Below, piece after piece: positions 1 to 7,998 of a stretch of DNA of 25,806 nt (its first letter is position 1; every line of letters starts with the position of its first letter). The stretch is from contig JBJDYT010000034.1 of assembly GCA_051867635.1 (NCBI GenBank), positions 1 to 25,806 on the forward strand, given 5' to 3'. The notes beneath the pieces are model-generated. The model was not told the DNA's origin, made no database searches, and worked only from the letters and a program-made list of their open reading frames with translations. The position numbers and the translations under genes were made by a program. This DNA is from RGIG5472 sp051867635. GTDB lineage: Bacteria; Bacillota; Clostridia; Oscillospirales; Oscillospiraceae.

Positions 1-1022
1 AGGAGGAGGGCATCCGCTTCGGCCTGGTGGCCATCAAGAACATCGGCCGGGGCTTTATCCAGACCCTCGTGCGGGAGCGGGAGAGGGGCGGCCCCTTTAC
101 CTCCTTTCAGGACTTCTGCGAGCGCATGATCGAGAGCGAAATGAACAAGCGCGCGCTGGAGAACCTGATCTACGCCGGGGCCTTCGACAGCCTGGGCGCA
201 CGCCGCTCCCAGCTCATCGCCGTCTACGAGCGCTTGCTCGACAGCATCGCGGCGGACCGCCGGCAGAACGTGGAGGGACAGTTCGACCTCTTCGGCGGCG
301 GCGCGGCGGAAAAGAAAAAGACCGGCATCACCCTGCCGGACGTGCCGGAGTTCACGCGGCAGCACCTGATGGCCAAGGAGAAGGAGGCCGTGGGCCTCTA
401 TATCTCCGGCCATCCCATGGACAGCTGCCGCGCCTTGGCCAAGGCCCGGGGCGCCGTGCCGCTCCACGCCATCGCGGAGGATTTCGCGGACGAGAGCGGC
501 CCCTCCCGCTTCCGGGACGGCCAGCGCCTGGCCATCGCGGGGGTGGTGACCTCCAGCAAGACCAAGACCACCAAGAACAACTCCCTCATGGCCTATGTCA
601 CGGTGGAGGACGGCGCCGGCTCCATGGAGATGCTCTGCTTCAGCAGGACGCTGGAGAACTGCGGCAGCTACCTTCGGGAGGGGCAGGTCATCCTGGCCCG
701 GGGCCGGCTCTCCGTGCGGGACGAAAAGGCGCCGCAGCTCATGTGCGACTACGCCGAGCCGCTGGAGGCCGGCGAGGAACTGCCGCCGCCGGAGGAGGAG
801 CCGGCGGCGGACCGGCGGACGCTGTATCTGCGGGTGCCCTCGCTGGACAGCCCCGAGATGCGGCGGGTGCAGCTGCTGCTGCAGATGTTCGAGGGGGAGA
901 ATACGCTCAAGATCCGCGTGGCGGACACGGGCAAGCTCCTGGGGAGCCGCTGCCTGCTCTACCCCTCCTTCCTCGCGGAGCTGAAGGAGGTGCTGGGGGA
1001 GGAAAACGTGGTGCTGCGCTGA
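1..1022 (+). CDS. dnaE: DNA polymerase III alpha subunit (DnaE), C-terminal part, 5' end outside window
   Basis: This is the end of the replicative DNA polymerase catalytic subunit. The reading frame is open from base 3, so the GTG at 27 is an internal valine rather than a start. Counting from that codon, a helix-hairpin-helix-like segment lies near residues 40-56. A beta-clamp binding motif QFDLF is at 85-89, and the conserved EAVGLYISGHP segment at 120-130. An OB-fold (about 165-245) follows, and a short C-terminal domain ends at TGA 1020-1022. The polymerase core and PHP domain lie upstream and cannot be assessed. The OB-fold plus clamp motif order fits DnaE rather than PolC, whose OB and exonuclease domains precede the polymerase core. 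The gene ends in a strong hairpin and faces a minus-strand gene. Confidence 0.95.
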   Translation, partial: EEGIRFGLVAIKNIGRGFIQTLVRERERGGPFTSFQDFCERMIESEMNKRALENLIYAGAFDSLGARRSQLIAVYERLLDSIAADRRQNVEGQFDLFGGGAAEKKKTGITLPDVPEFTRQHLMAKEKEAVGLYISGHPMDSCRALAKARGAVPLHAIAEDFADESGPSRFRDGQRLAIAGVVTSSKTKTTKNNSLMAYVTVEDGAGSMEMLCFSRTLENCGSYLREGQVILARGRLSVRDEKAPQLMCDYAEPLEAGEELPPPEEEPAADRRTLYLRVPSLDSPEMRRVQLLLQMFEGENTLKIRVADTGKLLGSRCLLYPSFLAELKEVLGEENVVLR

Positions 1023-1050
1023 CCACCTGAGAAAAGCCCAGCGTACAACA

Positions 1051-1083
1051 AACGCCCCGGCGGAGAAACTCCGCCGGGGCGTT
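1051..1083. terminator. bidirectional hairpin between dnaE and the acyltransferase gene
   Basis: Perfect 15-bp stem (1051-1065 with 1069-1083) closed by an AAA loop. It lies between two convergent genes. The flanking T-tract is short on the plus strand (GTTATTATAG), so termination strength is uncertain, but position and stem perfection fit a shared terminator. Confidence 0.8.
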
Positions 1084-1094
1084 ATTATAGCGTT

Positions 1095-2390
1095 TCATAC
1101 TTCCTTCGCGGCGCGCTTCGGCAGGGTCAGGGTGCGGGACTTATAGAGCTTATACAGCTCCTCCGCCGCCATGCGGGTCCTGGCCACCACGTCCCCGCCC
1201 TTGGGGAAGCAGTAATAGAGCCGGTCGCTGTTGCCGATGCAGATCACATCCCCCAGCTCATACCAGAAGTAGTCGGAATACAGCCCGTAGGAGGCCAGCG
1301 GACCCTGGCGGTACTGCAGCTTCCCCTCACAGCCCGTCAGCGTGAAGCCGCCGAGATCGTGGGTCAGGTGGCCGGAGCCCACCATATAGATGGCCTTGAA
1401 GTCCACCATCATGCCGATGTCCACCTCCGCCTCCAGCCGGTAGGAACCGTCCAGCAGCGCCGCACGGACCTGCTGCCGCTCCCAGGCGTACCAGTCGGGG
1501 ATGTGGGGAAACTCCGTCTCCCCCTCCTCCGCCTGCAGCCGCCCCAGCGTAGTGAGGGTGTAGCGCTTGCCGCAGCGGCGGCAGGTAAGGGTGGTCTCCC
1601 TGCCCTCCATGCCGCCCTCCTCGCCGCAGCGGGCGCAGCGGTAGAGGATGCGGTTCAGCCCGTCGGCCCGGAAAGGCTCCGTGATCTCCACGCGGTTTTC
1701 ATACTGCCAGGCAAAGCCGTCGAAGGTGAAGGCGCTGTCCAGCGCCGCGTCCAGCTCGGCCACGGGCTTCTCCCGGATCTCCTCGCGTGTCAGCAGGCAG
1801 GAGATGTGGGCGCTCACCGGCACCCGCCGCTTTTGCAGGCCGTTATACAGGGGGTCCCGGGAGAACGCGCCTTTGGTGAGGATGGTCACCACCGGTACGT
1901 CCAGCTTTTTCAGCAGTACCCCCAACTTGCGGGGCAGAGGGGTGGGGCGGCCGTCAAAGCTGTAGCTCGCCTCGGGGTACATCAGCACGCTGCAGCCCTT
2001 TTCCTGCAGCGCGCAGCGCATATCGCCGATGAGTCCCACGTCCGTGACGAATTTCTGCGTGGGGATGCAGCCCAGCTGCCGCATGAGCCACTCCTTGCCC
2101 ACGAAGCCGTCGGAGGTGCAGACGATGCTGAAGGGCCGGGGATACAGCAGCTTTTCCGCGATCTCCAGGTCGATGAAGCTGGAGTGGTTCATGAGGACGA
2201 GCCAGGGGCCGTCTCCCGCCGCCTCCAGGCGGCTGCGCGCGCAGGTGAAGCCCACCTGCCGCAGCTCCGCCTCTGAGGCAAGGCGCAGCAGGGTGCGCAG
2301 CAGGAGGCTCGGACGGACGGGCGGCTTGCGCCTGGGGCGGGGGAGGGCCATAACCTCCTCATAGGAGAGGGATTTCGTCTTGATCTTCAT
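1095..2390 (-). CDS. PlsC-like 1-acylglycerol-3-phosphate acyltransferase with C-terminal zinc ribbon
   Basis: Probable phospholipid or glycerolipid acyltransferase of 431 residues. The PlsC/LPLAT signature NHSSFID (NHxxxxD) is at residues 68-74. The glycerolphosphate-binding block appears as MYPEASYSFDGR at 137-148, a variant of the usual FPEGTRS. The PlsC domain ends near residue 215. A four-cysteine zinc ribbon follows (C252, C255, C270, C273), then about 150 residues I do not recognise. Ordinary PlsC proteins are about 200-250 residues, so the C-terminal half is an addition. No clear transmembrane helix is visible. The ATG has AGGAGG at 8-nt spacing. It lies 45 nt downstream of the HtrA gene with no terminator between, so co-transcription with the regulator-kinase-protease genes is possible. 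The acyltransferase call is firm; the substrate is not known. Confidence 0.8.
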   Translation of the reverse strand: MKIKTKSLSYEEVMALPRPRRKPPVRPSLLLRTLLRLASEAELRQVGFTCARSRLEAAGDGPWLVLMNHSSFIDLEIAEKLLYPRPFSIVCTSDGFVGKEWLMRQLGCIPTQKFVTDVGLIGDMRCALQEKGCSVLMYPEASYSFDGRPTPLPRKLGVLLKKLDVPVVTILTKGAFSRDPLYNGLQKRRVPVSAHISCLLTREEIREKPVAELDAALDSAFTFDGFAWQYENRVEITEPFRADGLNRILYRCARCGEEGGMEGRETTLTCRRCGKRYTLTTLGRLQAEEGETEFPHIPDWYAWERQQVRAALLDGSYRLEAEVDIGMMVDFKAIYMVGSGHLTHDLGGFTLTGCEGKLQYRQGPLASYGLYSDYFWYELGDVICIGNSDRLYYCFPKGGDVVARTRMAAEELYKLYKSRTLTLPKRAAKEV

Positions 2391-2435
2391 AGGGGCTGCC
2401 TCCTGCTTCGGTGTATTTCGCCGGGAAGGGAAGAT

Positions 2436-3677
2436 TCAGCCCTCCTGCAGGACGACCTCGGCGGTGAAATGCTCGCCGCCGCGGCAGACATCCAGCGTCA
2501 GCGTGTCTCCCACCCGGTGCGTGTCGCGGATGGCAATCAGGTCGTCGTTCTCCGCCAGCTCCTGGCCGTCGGCCCGGATGACCACGTCGCCCGGCTGGAT
2601 GCCCGCCAGGTCTCCGGCCCCGCCGGGGGTGACCTCCCACACCTCCAGTCCGCCGTGGCCGTCCTCCGTCCGCTCCGACAGGGGCGCCACGGTGATGCCC
2701 ACCGCGGGTGAGGGCTGGACAGCGCCGTAACGGATGAGGTCGTTGACCTTTTTCACCGCGTCGGAGGTGGGGATGGCAAAGCCGATGCCCTCCACGCTGG
2801 AGTAGGCGGACTGCATCTTCGCCGTGTTGATGCCGATGACCTGGCCCCGCTCATTGATCAGGGGGCCGCCGGAGTTGCCGTTGTTCAGTGCCGCATCCGT
2901 CTGCAGCAGCTGCAGCGTCACGCCGCCCACGGTGATCTCCCGGCTCAGGCCGGAGACCATGCCGCTGGTGAAGGTGCCCCGCAGGTCGATGCCCAGGGGG
3001 TTGCCGATGGCGTACACCGGCTCGCCCACCCAGAGGGCGTCGGAGTCGCCGAAGCGCACGGTGGGAAAGCTGCGGTCCTCGTCCTCAATCTTCAGCACCG
3101 CCAGGTCCTCGTCGCTGTCATAGCCCACCAGCGTGGCGTCGTAGGGATAGCCCCCCTCGGCCAGGACCACCAGGCAGGCGGAGCAGCCCTCGATGACGTG
3201 GGCGTTGGTGAGGATGAAGCCGTTTTCCGAGAAGATGACCCCGGTGCCCACGCTCTGCTTATCCTCCAGCTGGCCGATGACCGTCACCACGGCGGGGTTG
3301 ACCAGCTGATAGATCTCCTGGGCGGAGAGCGTGTCGCCCGCCGGGGGTTCCAGAGTCATCTCCGCCGTGTCCTCCCCCTCGTACAGGGGGATGGTGCAGG
3401 GCTCGGCAGTCTCCTCCCCGTCCTCCTCCCCGAAGGCGGCGTGGCTCTCGCCGCGGGGCGCGAGGCTGTAGCTGACCGCTACCACCACGGCCAGCAGCGC
3501 CATCAGCGCGAGAAAGACGATGATCCCCCGCCTGCGGCGCTTTCTCTGCGGCGGTTTCGCCACGCGGCGGCCGGGGACCGACGGCAGGGGCGTTTCCTGC
3601 CGGTAGGTCTCCACCACCTCCTGCGCGCCGCCGTAATACAGCGTCACTTCCCGGGGGTCCTTTTCCAATAGGCTCAT
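2436..3677 (-). CDS. HtrA/DegP-like membrane-anchored serine protease with PDZ domain
   Basis: Envelope quality-control protease that degrades misfolded extracytoplasmic proteins. From the ATG at 3677 it has 413 residues. There is a cytoplasmic N-terminus of about 50 residues ending in a basic stretch (KRKRRRR), one transmembrane helix (about 51-70), and an acidic linker. A trypsin-like domain follows, with catalytic His in NAHVIEG (about 160), Asp in DLAVLKI (about 191) and Ser in GNSGGPL (about 269). One PDZ domain (about 325-413) closes the protein. A GTG nine bases upstream (3686) is in frame, but the Shine-Dalgarno AGGAAG overlaps it and sits 8 nt before the 3677 ATG, so I chose the ATG. 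It starts 14 nt after the stop of the sensor kinase gene, so it very probably belongs to that operon. Confidence 0.93.
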   Translation of the reverse strand: MSLLEKDPREVTLYYGGAQEVVETYRQETPLPSVPGRRVAKPPQRKRRRRGIIVFLALMALLAVVVAVSYSLAPRGESHAAFGEEDGEETAEPCTIPLYEGEDTAEMTLEPPAGDTLSAQEIYQLVNPAVVTVIGQLEDKQSVGTGVIFSENGFILTNAHVIEGCSACLVVLAEGGYPYDATLVGYDSDEDLAVLKIEDEDRSFPTVRFGDSDALWVGEPVYAIGNPLGIDLRGTFTSGMVSGLSREITVGGVTLQLLQTDAALNNGNSGGPLINERGQVIGINTAKMQSAYSSVEGIGFAIPTSDAVKKVNDLIRYGAVQPSPAVGITVAPLSERTEDGHGGLEVWEVTPGGAGDLAGIQPGDVVIRADGQELAENDDLIAIRDTHRVGDTLTLDVCRGGEHFTAEVVLQEG

Positions 3678-3691
3678 GTTTGCCACTTCCT

Positions 3692-5158
3692 TTACTTGGC
3701 AAGCTGCAGCGTAAAGGTGAAGGTGGTCAGGCCGTTTTCACTGGTGACCACGATCTTTTCCCCGTGCTGCTCCAAAATCGTCTTGACCACATACAGGCCC
3801 AGTCCCACGCCGTCCTTGTCCTCGCTGCGGGACTTGTCGCTCTTGTGGAAGCGCTCAAACAGGTGGGGAAGCTCCTCCGCCGGGATGGTGTCGCCGTGGT
3901 TGCGCACGGAAACGAGGGCCTTGTCGTTCTGCTCACTGATGCCGAGATAGAGCGTGGAGGCGGGCGTGGCGAACTTGGCGGCGTTCTCCAGCAGGTTATA
4001 GATGACCTGGGTGATGAGGTCCGTGTCGCCCAGCACCAGCGTGGGCTCGTCGGGCATCTGCACGTCCACGTCCAGGCCACGCTGGCGGATCTTGTGCTCC
4101 ATGGAGATGATGGCGCGGCGCATGCTCTCGCACACGTCGAACTGCTTTTTCTCATGGGCCAGGTCCAGCGTCTGGAGCTGCGACACCTCCAGCATCCGCC
4201 GCACCAGGCGGGAGAGGCGGCGGCTCTCGTCGGAGATGATGCGCAGGTAATGCTCCTGCTTCTCCGGCGGGATGGTGCCGTCCAGGATGCCGTCGGTGTA
4301 GCCGGCGATGGTGGTCATGGGGGTCTTCAGCTCATGGGAGATGTTGGCGATGAATTCCCGCCGCTGCTGCTCCGTCTGCTGCAGCGTATCCGCCATAGCG
4401 TTGAAGGAGGCGGCCAGCTCGCCGATCTCGTCGGTGCGGCCGTAGTCGTACATGCGGGAATCGAAATTGCCGCCCGCGTAGCGGCGGGTGGCCTGCACCA
4501 TGGCCTGGATGGGCCGGACCTGCTGCATGGTGGTGTAGGAGGTGACGAGGAAGGCGATGACCAGCACGGTCACGCCGGCCAGCCAGAACAGCGCCAACGT
4601 GGTCCGCCAGAGGGCGGTGAGGGAGGAGGCCTCCGTCAGGGCCACGGCGATGCCGGTGACCTCGTCCCCCGCGGGGGAGAGGATGGGCAGGGCCACCACG
4701 AACTGCTTGACCTGATAGACGCCGCCCAGGGTGCCGGTGCCGCTGTAGGAGCCCTCCTCCAGCACGCTCCGGAGGATGTCGTCCGGCAGGCGGAAGCTCT
4801 TCCCGGCCTGAGAGTCGTCGGTGGTCAGAAGGGCGGTGCCGTCCACGCTGCAGATGAGGAACTCATTGTCGACGGCGGAGCTGGCGAAGCTGGCCAGGGT
4901 GTGGAAATCCTGGTCCTGGGCGATCCTGCCGTCCTGAATGTAATTGGAGGCGATCTGGGCCACCACCTCCGCGTTTTTCTGCATGGTGCCGGCGGTCTCG
5001 GAGCGGATGTAGTTGTAGCTCATGGCGAAGAAGCCCAGCCCCAGCAGTACCAGCGTCAGCAGCACCATGCCCAGGGTCAGGGCCAGCTGCCGCCAGTACA
5101 GGCTCCGGAAGGGGGGCCGCTTCCCGGAAGGGTTCTGCGTGGTTTTCTTCATGTTCAT
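3692..5158 (-). CDS. sensor histidine kinase, HAMP-HisKA-HATPase type
   Basis: Membrane sensor kinase of 488 residues, partner of the regulator encoded just upstream. The domains are TM1 (about 25-47), an extracytoplasmic sensor region of about 135 residues, TM2 (about 186-208), HAMP (about 209-262) and HisKA with phospho-acceptor H275 in FIANISHELKTP. A HATPase domain follows, with N-box NLLENAAKF (388-396) and G2 box GVGLGLYVV (450-458). The usual DxGxG G1 box reads VRNHGDTIP (about 418-426), so the first Asp is replaced by Asn. This variant exists in some Firmicute kinases, so activity is still likely. The ATG overlaps the regulator stop as ATGA, implying translational coupling. The association with HtrA suggests an envelope-stress stimulus (inference). 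Confidence 0.93.
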   Translation of the reverse strand: MNMKKTTQNPSGKRPPFRSLYWRQLALTLGMVLLTLVLLGLGFFAMSYNYIRSETAGTMQKNAEVVAQIASNYIQDGRIAQDQDFHTLASFASSAVDNEFLICSVDGTALLTTDDSQAGKSFRLPDDILRSVLEEGSYSGTGTLGGVYQVKQFVVALPILSPAGDEVTGIAVALTEASSLTALWRTTLALFWLAGVTVLVIAFLVTSYTTMQQVRPIQAMVQATRRYAGGNFDSRMYDYGRTDEIGELAASFNAMADTLQQTEQQRREFIANISHELKTPMTTIAGYTDGILDGTIPPEKQEHYLRIISDESRRLSRLVRRMLEVSQLQTLDLAHEKKQFDVCESMRRAIISMEHKIRQRGLDVDVQMPDEPTLVLGDTDLITQVIYNLLENAAKFATPASTLYLGISEQNDKALVSVRNHGDTIPAEELPHLFERFHKSDKSRSEDKDGVGLGLYVVKTILEQHGEKIVVTSENGLTTFTFTLQLAK

Positions 5159-5856
5159 TTGCCGCTCTGGGAGCCGCCCAGCAGCTCGAACTTATAGCCC
5201 ACGCCCCACACCGTGCGCAGCGCCCACTGGTCGGAGACGTTCTCCACCTTTTCCCGCAGGCGCTTGATGTGTACGTCCACCGTGCGGGAGTCGCCGAAGT
5301 AGTCGAAGCCCCACACCTCGTCCAGCAGCTGGTTGCGGGTATAGACCCGGTTGGGGGTGGCGGCCAGATGGTACAGCAGCTCCAGCTCCTTGGGGGGCGT
5401 GTCGATCTTCTTGCCGTCCACCACCAGCTCGTAGGAGTCCAGATCGATGATGAGCTTGTCGAAGACCAGGCGCTTGCGCGTATCCTCCGGGATCTCGGTG
5501 CGGCGCAGCACCGCGTTGATGCGGGCGATGAGCTCCTTCATCTCGAAGGGCTTGACGAGGTAGTCGTCCGCGCCCATCTCCAGGCCCTGGATGCGGTCGA
5601 ACACCTCACTTTTCGCCGTCAGCATGATGATGGGGACCCGGGAGGTCTCCCGCACCTTGGCGCAGACGCCCCAGCCGTCCATGACGGGCAGCATGATGTC
5701 CAGCAGCATCAGGTCCGGCTCCTTCTTCTGGAACTCCTCCACCGCTTTGCCGCCGTCCATGGCGATGCGGACGCCGAAGCCCTCCTTGTCCAGATACATG
5801 CGGATCAGCTCCACAATATTGGGGTCGTCTTCCACGACCAGGATATCTCTTGCCAT
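5155..5856 (-). CDS. OmpR/PhoB-family response regulator
   Basis: DNA-binding response regulator, 233 residues from the ATG at 5856. The receiver domain has acidic pocket D10/D11, phospho-acceptor D53 in LLDIMLP, T80 and K102 in the KPF motif. A winged-helix Trans_Reg_C domain (about 130-228) contains the conserved DVHIKRLREK recognition region and ends in VWGVGYKF. The frame stays open further upstream, and an ATG at 5865 is also possible. AGGAG lies 10 nt before the 5856 ATG but only 1 nt before the 5865 one, which decides the start. It overlaps the kinase gene by 4 nt (ATGA). No convincing sigma-A promoter was found in the 117-nt gap behind the NodB-like gene, so read-through from that gene is possible. 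Confidence 0.94.
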   Translation of the reverse strand: MARDILVVEDDPNIVELIRMYLDKEGFGVRIAMDGGKAVEEFQKKEPDLMLLDIMLPVMDGWGVCAKVRETSRVPIIMLTAKSEVFDRIQGLEMGADDYLVKPFEMKELIARINAVLRRTEIPEDTRKRLVFDKLIIDLDSYELVVDGKKIDTPPKELELLYHLAATPNRVYTRNQLLDEVWGFDYFGDSRTVDVHIKRLREKVENVSDQWALRTVWGVGYKFELLGGSQSGK

Positions 5857-5892
5857 ATTTGTCATACTCCTGTTCCGTTTTTCGTTCTGTAT

Positions 5893-5912
5893 CGCTGTGC
5901 GGCAGCACAGCG
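5893..5912. other. small hairpin in the leader of the response-regulator gene
   Basis: Perfect 7-bp stem (CGCTGTG 5893-5899 with CACAGCG 5906-5912) around a 6-nt loop, 37 nt upstream of the regulator ATG. It is not followed by a T-tract on either strand, so it is not an obvious terminator. It could be an operator dyad or chance. Confidence 0.3.
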
Positions 5913-5973
5913 CCATGGACTGTGTGCCGTCTCCGGCGGCGCGGCCTGCGGCCTGAGGCGCGGGGACGGGGGA

Positions 5974-7083
5974 TCAATAGGCGGTCTCACGGAAGCACTG
6001 CCCCGTGTAGCCGCGGTCGGCGGCGCGGCTGAGCAGCAGGCGCAGCGATGAGGCGCTGAGAGAATCCCCCAGCTCCAGCCTCGCGGCGGTCCCCGCTCCG
6101 TTCAGCAGGCGGGAAATGGCGGAGGAGGACAGCTCCGTTTCCCCTGCGCAGGAGAGGTCGAAGCCCACGGGGCAGTAGCCCTCTTTTTCCGCGGTTTCCG
6201 CGGCGCCCTGGGGCAGGTATGCCAGACGGGTCTTGACGCAGGCCATGCGCTGGAGCGCCTCGTTGCCGCTGCGCAGCGCCGCCAGCGCCTGGGCGGCGCC
6301 GCCGTCGCCGCCGGCGAGACCCAGGCTGTGCCCCTCGGAGAGGACGCGGCGGACGGCCTCCGCCGCGGCTTCGCCGTCGTCCTGGAAAAACTCCTCCGTC
6401 AGGAAGAAGGTGGCGTGGTGCGCCGTGCCGCTGCAGGCCTCCAGCCAGCGCTGCGCCGCCTCGGCGGAACGCACCGTGAAGCCCAGGTACAGCACCCGGC
6501 CCGTCTCCTCCGTTTCCCCGTCCGGCTCCTGGGAGGAGGGGCCCTCCGTCCCCCTCTTCGCGGCCTCGTAGCTGGCGTAGCGGCTGGCGAGCATGGCGGA
6601 GGCGTTGGCGATGAAAGCCTCGTCGGAGAAGACGGCGTTCTCGTTGCGGATGCGCACGAGATAGCCGTTGGGGACGCTGCGGGTGGAGCAGCTCAGGGAG
6701 AAGATGCGGCAGACCGGGTTGATGGGCAGGAAGAGGACCCCGCCCTTCTCCAGGGCGGTGAACTCATAGACGTTGCCGTCGCTGTCCACCGTCATGCCGG
6801 AGGAGAGGTTGCAGATGAGGCGGAAGCTGGAGCGGCGCAGGGTCAGGGTCTTCTTGGCGACGTTGTAGGAGTCCGAGATGCCAAGACCGCCGCTGCTGAA
6901 GGCGGAGACGGGGACGTAGAGCTGGCTGCCGCTCCAAAAGGGCATGGTGTCGTCCGACAGCTCCAGCAGCGTGTCGTTGGAGGCGGTGAAATAGACCGTG
7001 GCTGCCTGGCCGTCCAGCGCGGCGCCGCAGAGCGTCAGCAGCAGGCACAGCAGCACCAGTGCGGAGCAGACCCGCTTTTTCAT
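5974..7083 (-). CDS. exported protein with stalk-like domain and degenerate NodB (polysaccharide deacetylase-like) domain
   Basis: Secreted protein of 369 residues. A signal peptide (MKKRVCSALVLLCLLLTLC, about 1-26) is followed by a beta-rich region (about 28-150) resembling copper-amine-oxidase N-terminal 'stalk' domains. A low-complexity Glu/Ser linker (about 175-195) leads to a C-terminal region with the outline of a NodB domain. Landmarks are LGFTVRS where TFDDG is expected (about 200-206), ATFFLTEEF (224-232), EGHSLGLAGG where GHxxGNHxxxH is expected (250-259), and LPQG (about 290-293). The catalytic Asp and the second metal His are absent, so deacetylase activity is doubtful; it may be a binding or structural protein. 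The ATG at 7083 has AAGGGGG 8 nt upstream. A longer frame to 7137 lacks a comparable ribosome site. Confidence 0.7.
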   Translation of the reverse strand: MKKRVCSALVLLCLLLTLCGAALDGQAATVYFTASNDTLLELSDDTMPFWSGSQLYVPVSAFSSGGLGISDSYNVAKKTLTLRRSSFRLICNLSSGMTVDSDGNVYEFTALEKGGVLFLPINPVCRIFSLSCSTRSVPNGYLVRIRNENAVFSDEAFIANASAMLASRYASYEAAKRGTEGPSSQEPDGETEETGRVLYLGFTVRSAEAAQRWLEACSGTAHHATFFLTEEFFQDDGEAAAEAVRRVLSEGHSLGLAGGDGGAAQALAALRSGNEALQRMACVKTRLAYLPQGAAETAEKEGYCPVGFDLSCAGETELSSSAISRLLNGAGTAARLELGDSLSASSLRLLLSRAADRGYTGQCFRETAY

Positions 7084-7140
7084 CCAAACGCCCCCTTCCC
7101 GGTCCCCGCAGGGAAAACCGTACTCTTTTTCTATCATAGC

Positions 7141-7169
7141 ATTTTAGCACAGGATTTGCGATTTGAAAA
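7141..7169 (-). promoter_or_regulatory. possible promoter of the NodB-like gene
   Basis: On the minus strand, TTTTCA (7164-7169), a 17-nt spacer and TAAAAT (7141-7146). The -10 is 5/6 and the -35 4/6 to consensus. A TATGAT at 7133-7138 is an alternative -10 with a weaker -35. Confidence 0.45.
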
Positions 7170-7206
7170 GGGAGGACGGCATTTTATATGCGAAGGGGGA
7201 AAGGCC

Positions 7207-7235
7207 TTGACAGCGGCGGCGGCCTCGTCTATCCT
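7207..7235 (+). promoter_or_regulatory. sigma-A promoter of the TetR gene
   Basis: A perfect -35 TTGACA (7207-7212), 17-nt spacer and TATCCT (7230-7235), 21 nt before the TetR ATG. The predicted leader is about 15 nt and contains the ribosome binding site. Confidence 0.75.
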
Positions 7236-7256
7236 AAAATCGAAAGGGGGGAGAAT

Positions 7257-7901
7257 ATGCGGGAGGATCTGACGCAAAAGCGCTTTATCGAGGAGACATA
7301 CCGCCTGATCTCCACCGAGGGGGTGGAGGCGGTCAGCATCCGGCGGATCGGCCGGGAGATGGGCTGCAACACCGCCAATATCTACCACTATTTCAAGGAC
7401 CTGGACGAGCTGGTGACCTATGCGTCGCTGCGCTACCTGGCGGGCTATCTGGAGGACGTGGCGAAGTGCTACGAGCAGTCGGAAAACACGCTGCAGACCT
7501 ATCTCATGGTGTGGGACTGCTTTTCCAAGCATTCCTTCGCCCATCCGCAGCTGTTCGACAAGCTCTTTTTCGGGCGGCACAGCCGGGAGATCGAGGAGAT
7601 CTTCCGCACGTATTACGCCATTTTCCCCGAGGACATGGTGGGCCTGACGCCGGCGCTGGCGGCGGTGTTCACCGACGGCAGCTTCGACCGGCGCGACTTC
7701 CTGCTCATCTCCCGCTGCGCGGAGGACGGCTGGGTCACCCGGGAGGACGCGCGGTACCTCAACTCCCTGCTGATCCACCTGTTCATGGGCTATCTCAAGG
7801 AGCAGCTGGCCCGGGAGTGGACGGAGGAGGAGACGGAGCGCAGCCGCCGCAGCTTCCTCGCCTGCGTGCGCCGGGCGCTGGACGGCTGCCGGCTGAAGTG
7901 A
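7257..7901 (+). CDS. TetR/AcrR-family transcriptional regulator
   Basis: Probable ligand-responsive repressor of 214 residues. The N-terminal TetR helix-turn-helix spans about residues 9-50. It has the family pattern AVSIRRIGREMG followed by NTANIYHYFKDLDEL, where the YHYF segment is the end of the recognition helix region. The remaining 160 residues are a helical ligand/dimer domain with no recognisable ligand signature. The ATG at 7257 is chosen because AGGGGGGAG lies just upstream and it follows a strong promoter. An in-frame upstream ATG at 7188 precedes that promoter. The gene is divergent from the NodB-like gene and ends in a strong terminator. It may regulate itself or the neighbour, but no clear operator dyad was seen. 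Confidence 0.9.
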   Translation: MREDLTQKRFIEETYRLISTEGVEAVSIRRIGREMGCNTANIYHYFKDLDELVTYASLRYLAGYLEDVAKCYEQSENTLQTYLMVWDCFSKHSFAHPQLFDKLFFGRHSREIEEIFRTYYAIFPEDMVGLTPALAAVFTDGSFDRRDFLLISRCAEDGWVTREDARYLNSLLIHLFMGYLKEQLAREWTEEETERSRRSFLACVRRALDGCRLK

Positions 7902-7957
7902 GGGGCCGGACGGCGCGCCCCTGTTCCCGCGCACTGCCCCTGCCCGATGAATGCGAG

Positions 7958-7993
7958 ACCGCCGCGGCGCTTCAGCGCCGCGGCGGTTTTTTT
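7958..7993 (+). terminator. intrinsic terminator of the TetR gene
   Basis: Perfect 13-bp GC-rich stem (7958-7970 with 7975-7987), TTCA loop, then seven consecutive T (7987-7993). It ends 6 nt from the stop of the convergent cotransporter gene. Confidence 0.93.
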
Positions 7994-7998
7994 CATAT

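Noticed and set aside
3680..5197. 505-codon open frame on the plus strand opposite the sensor kinase
   Set aside because: It is antisense to a gene with intact HAMP, HisKA and HATPase motifs. Its product is rich in His/Gly/Leu/Val repeats typical of a GC-rich shadow frame, and it has no family resemblance.
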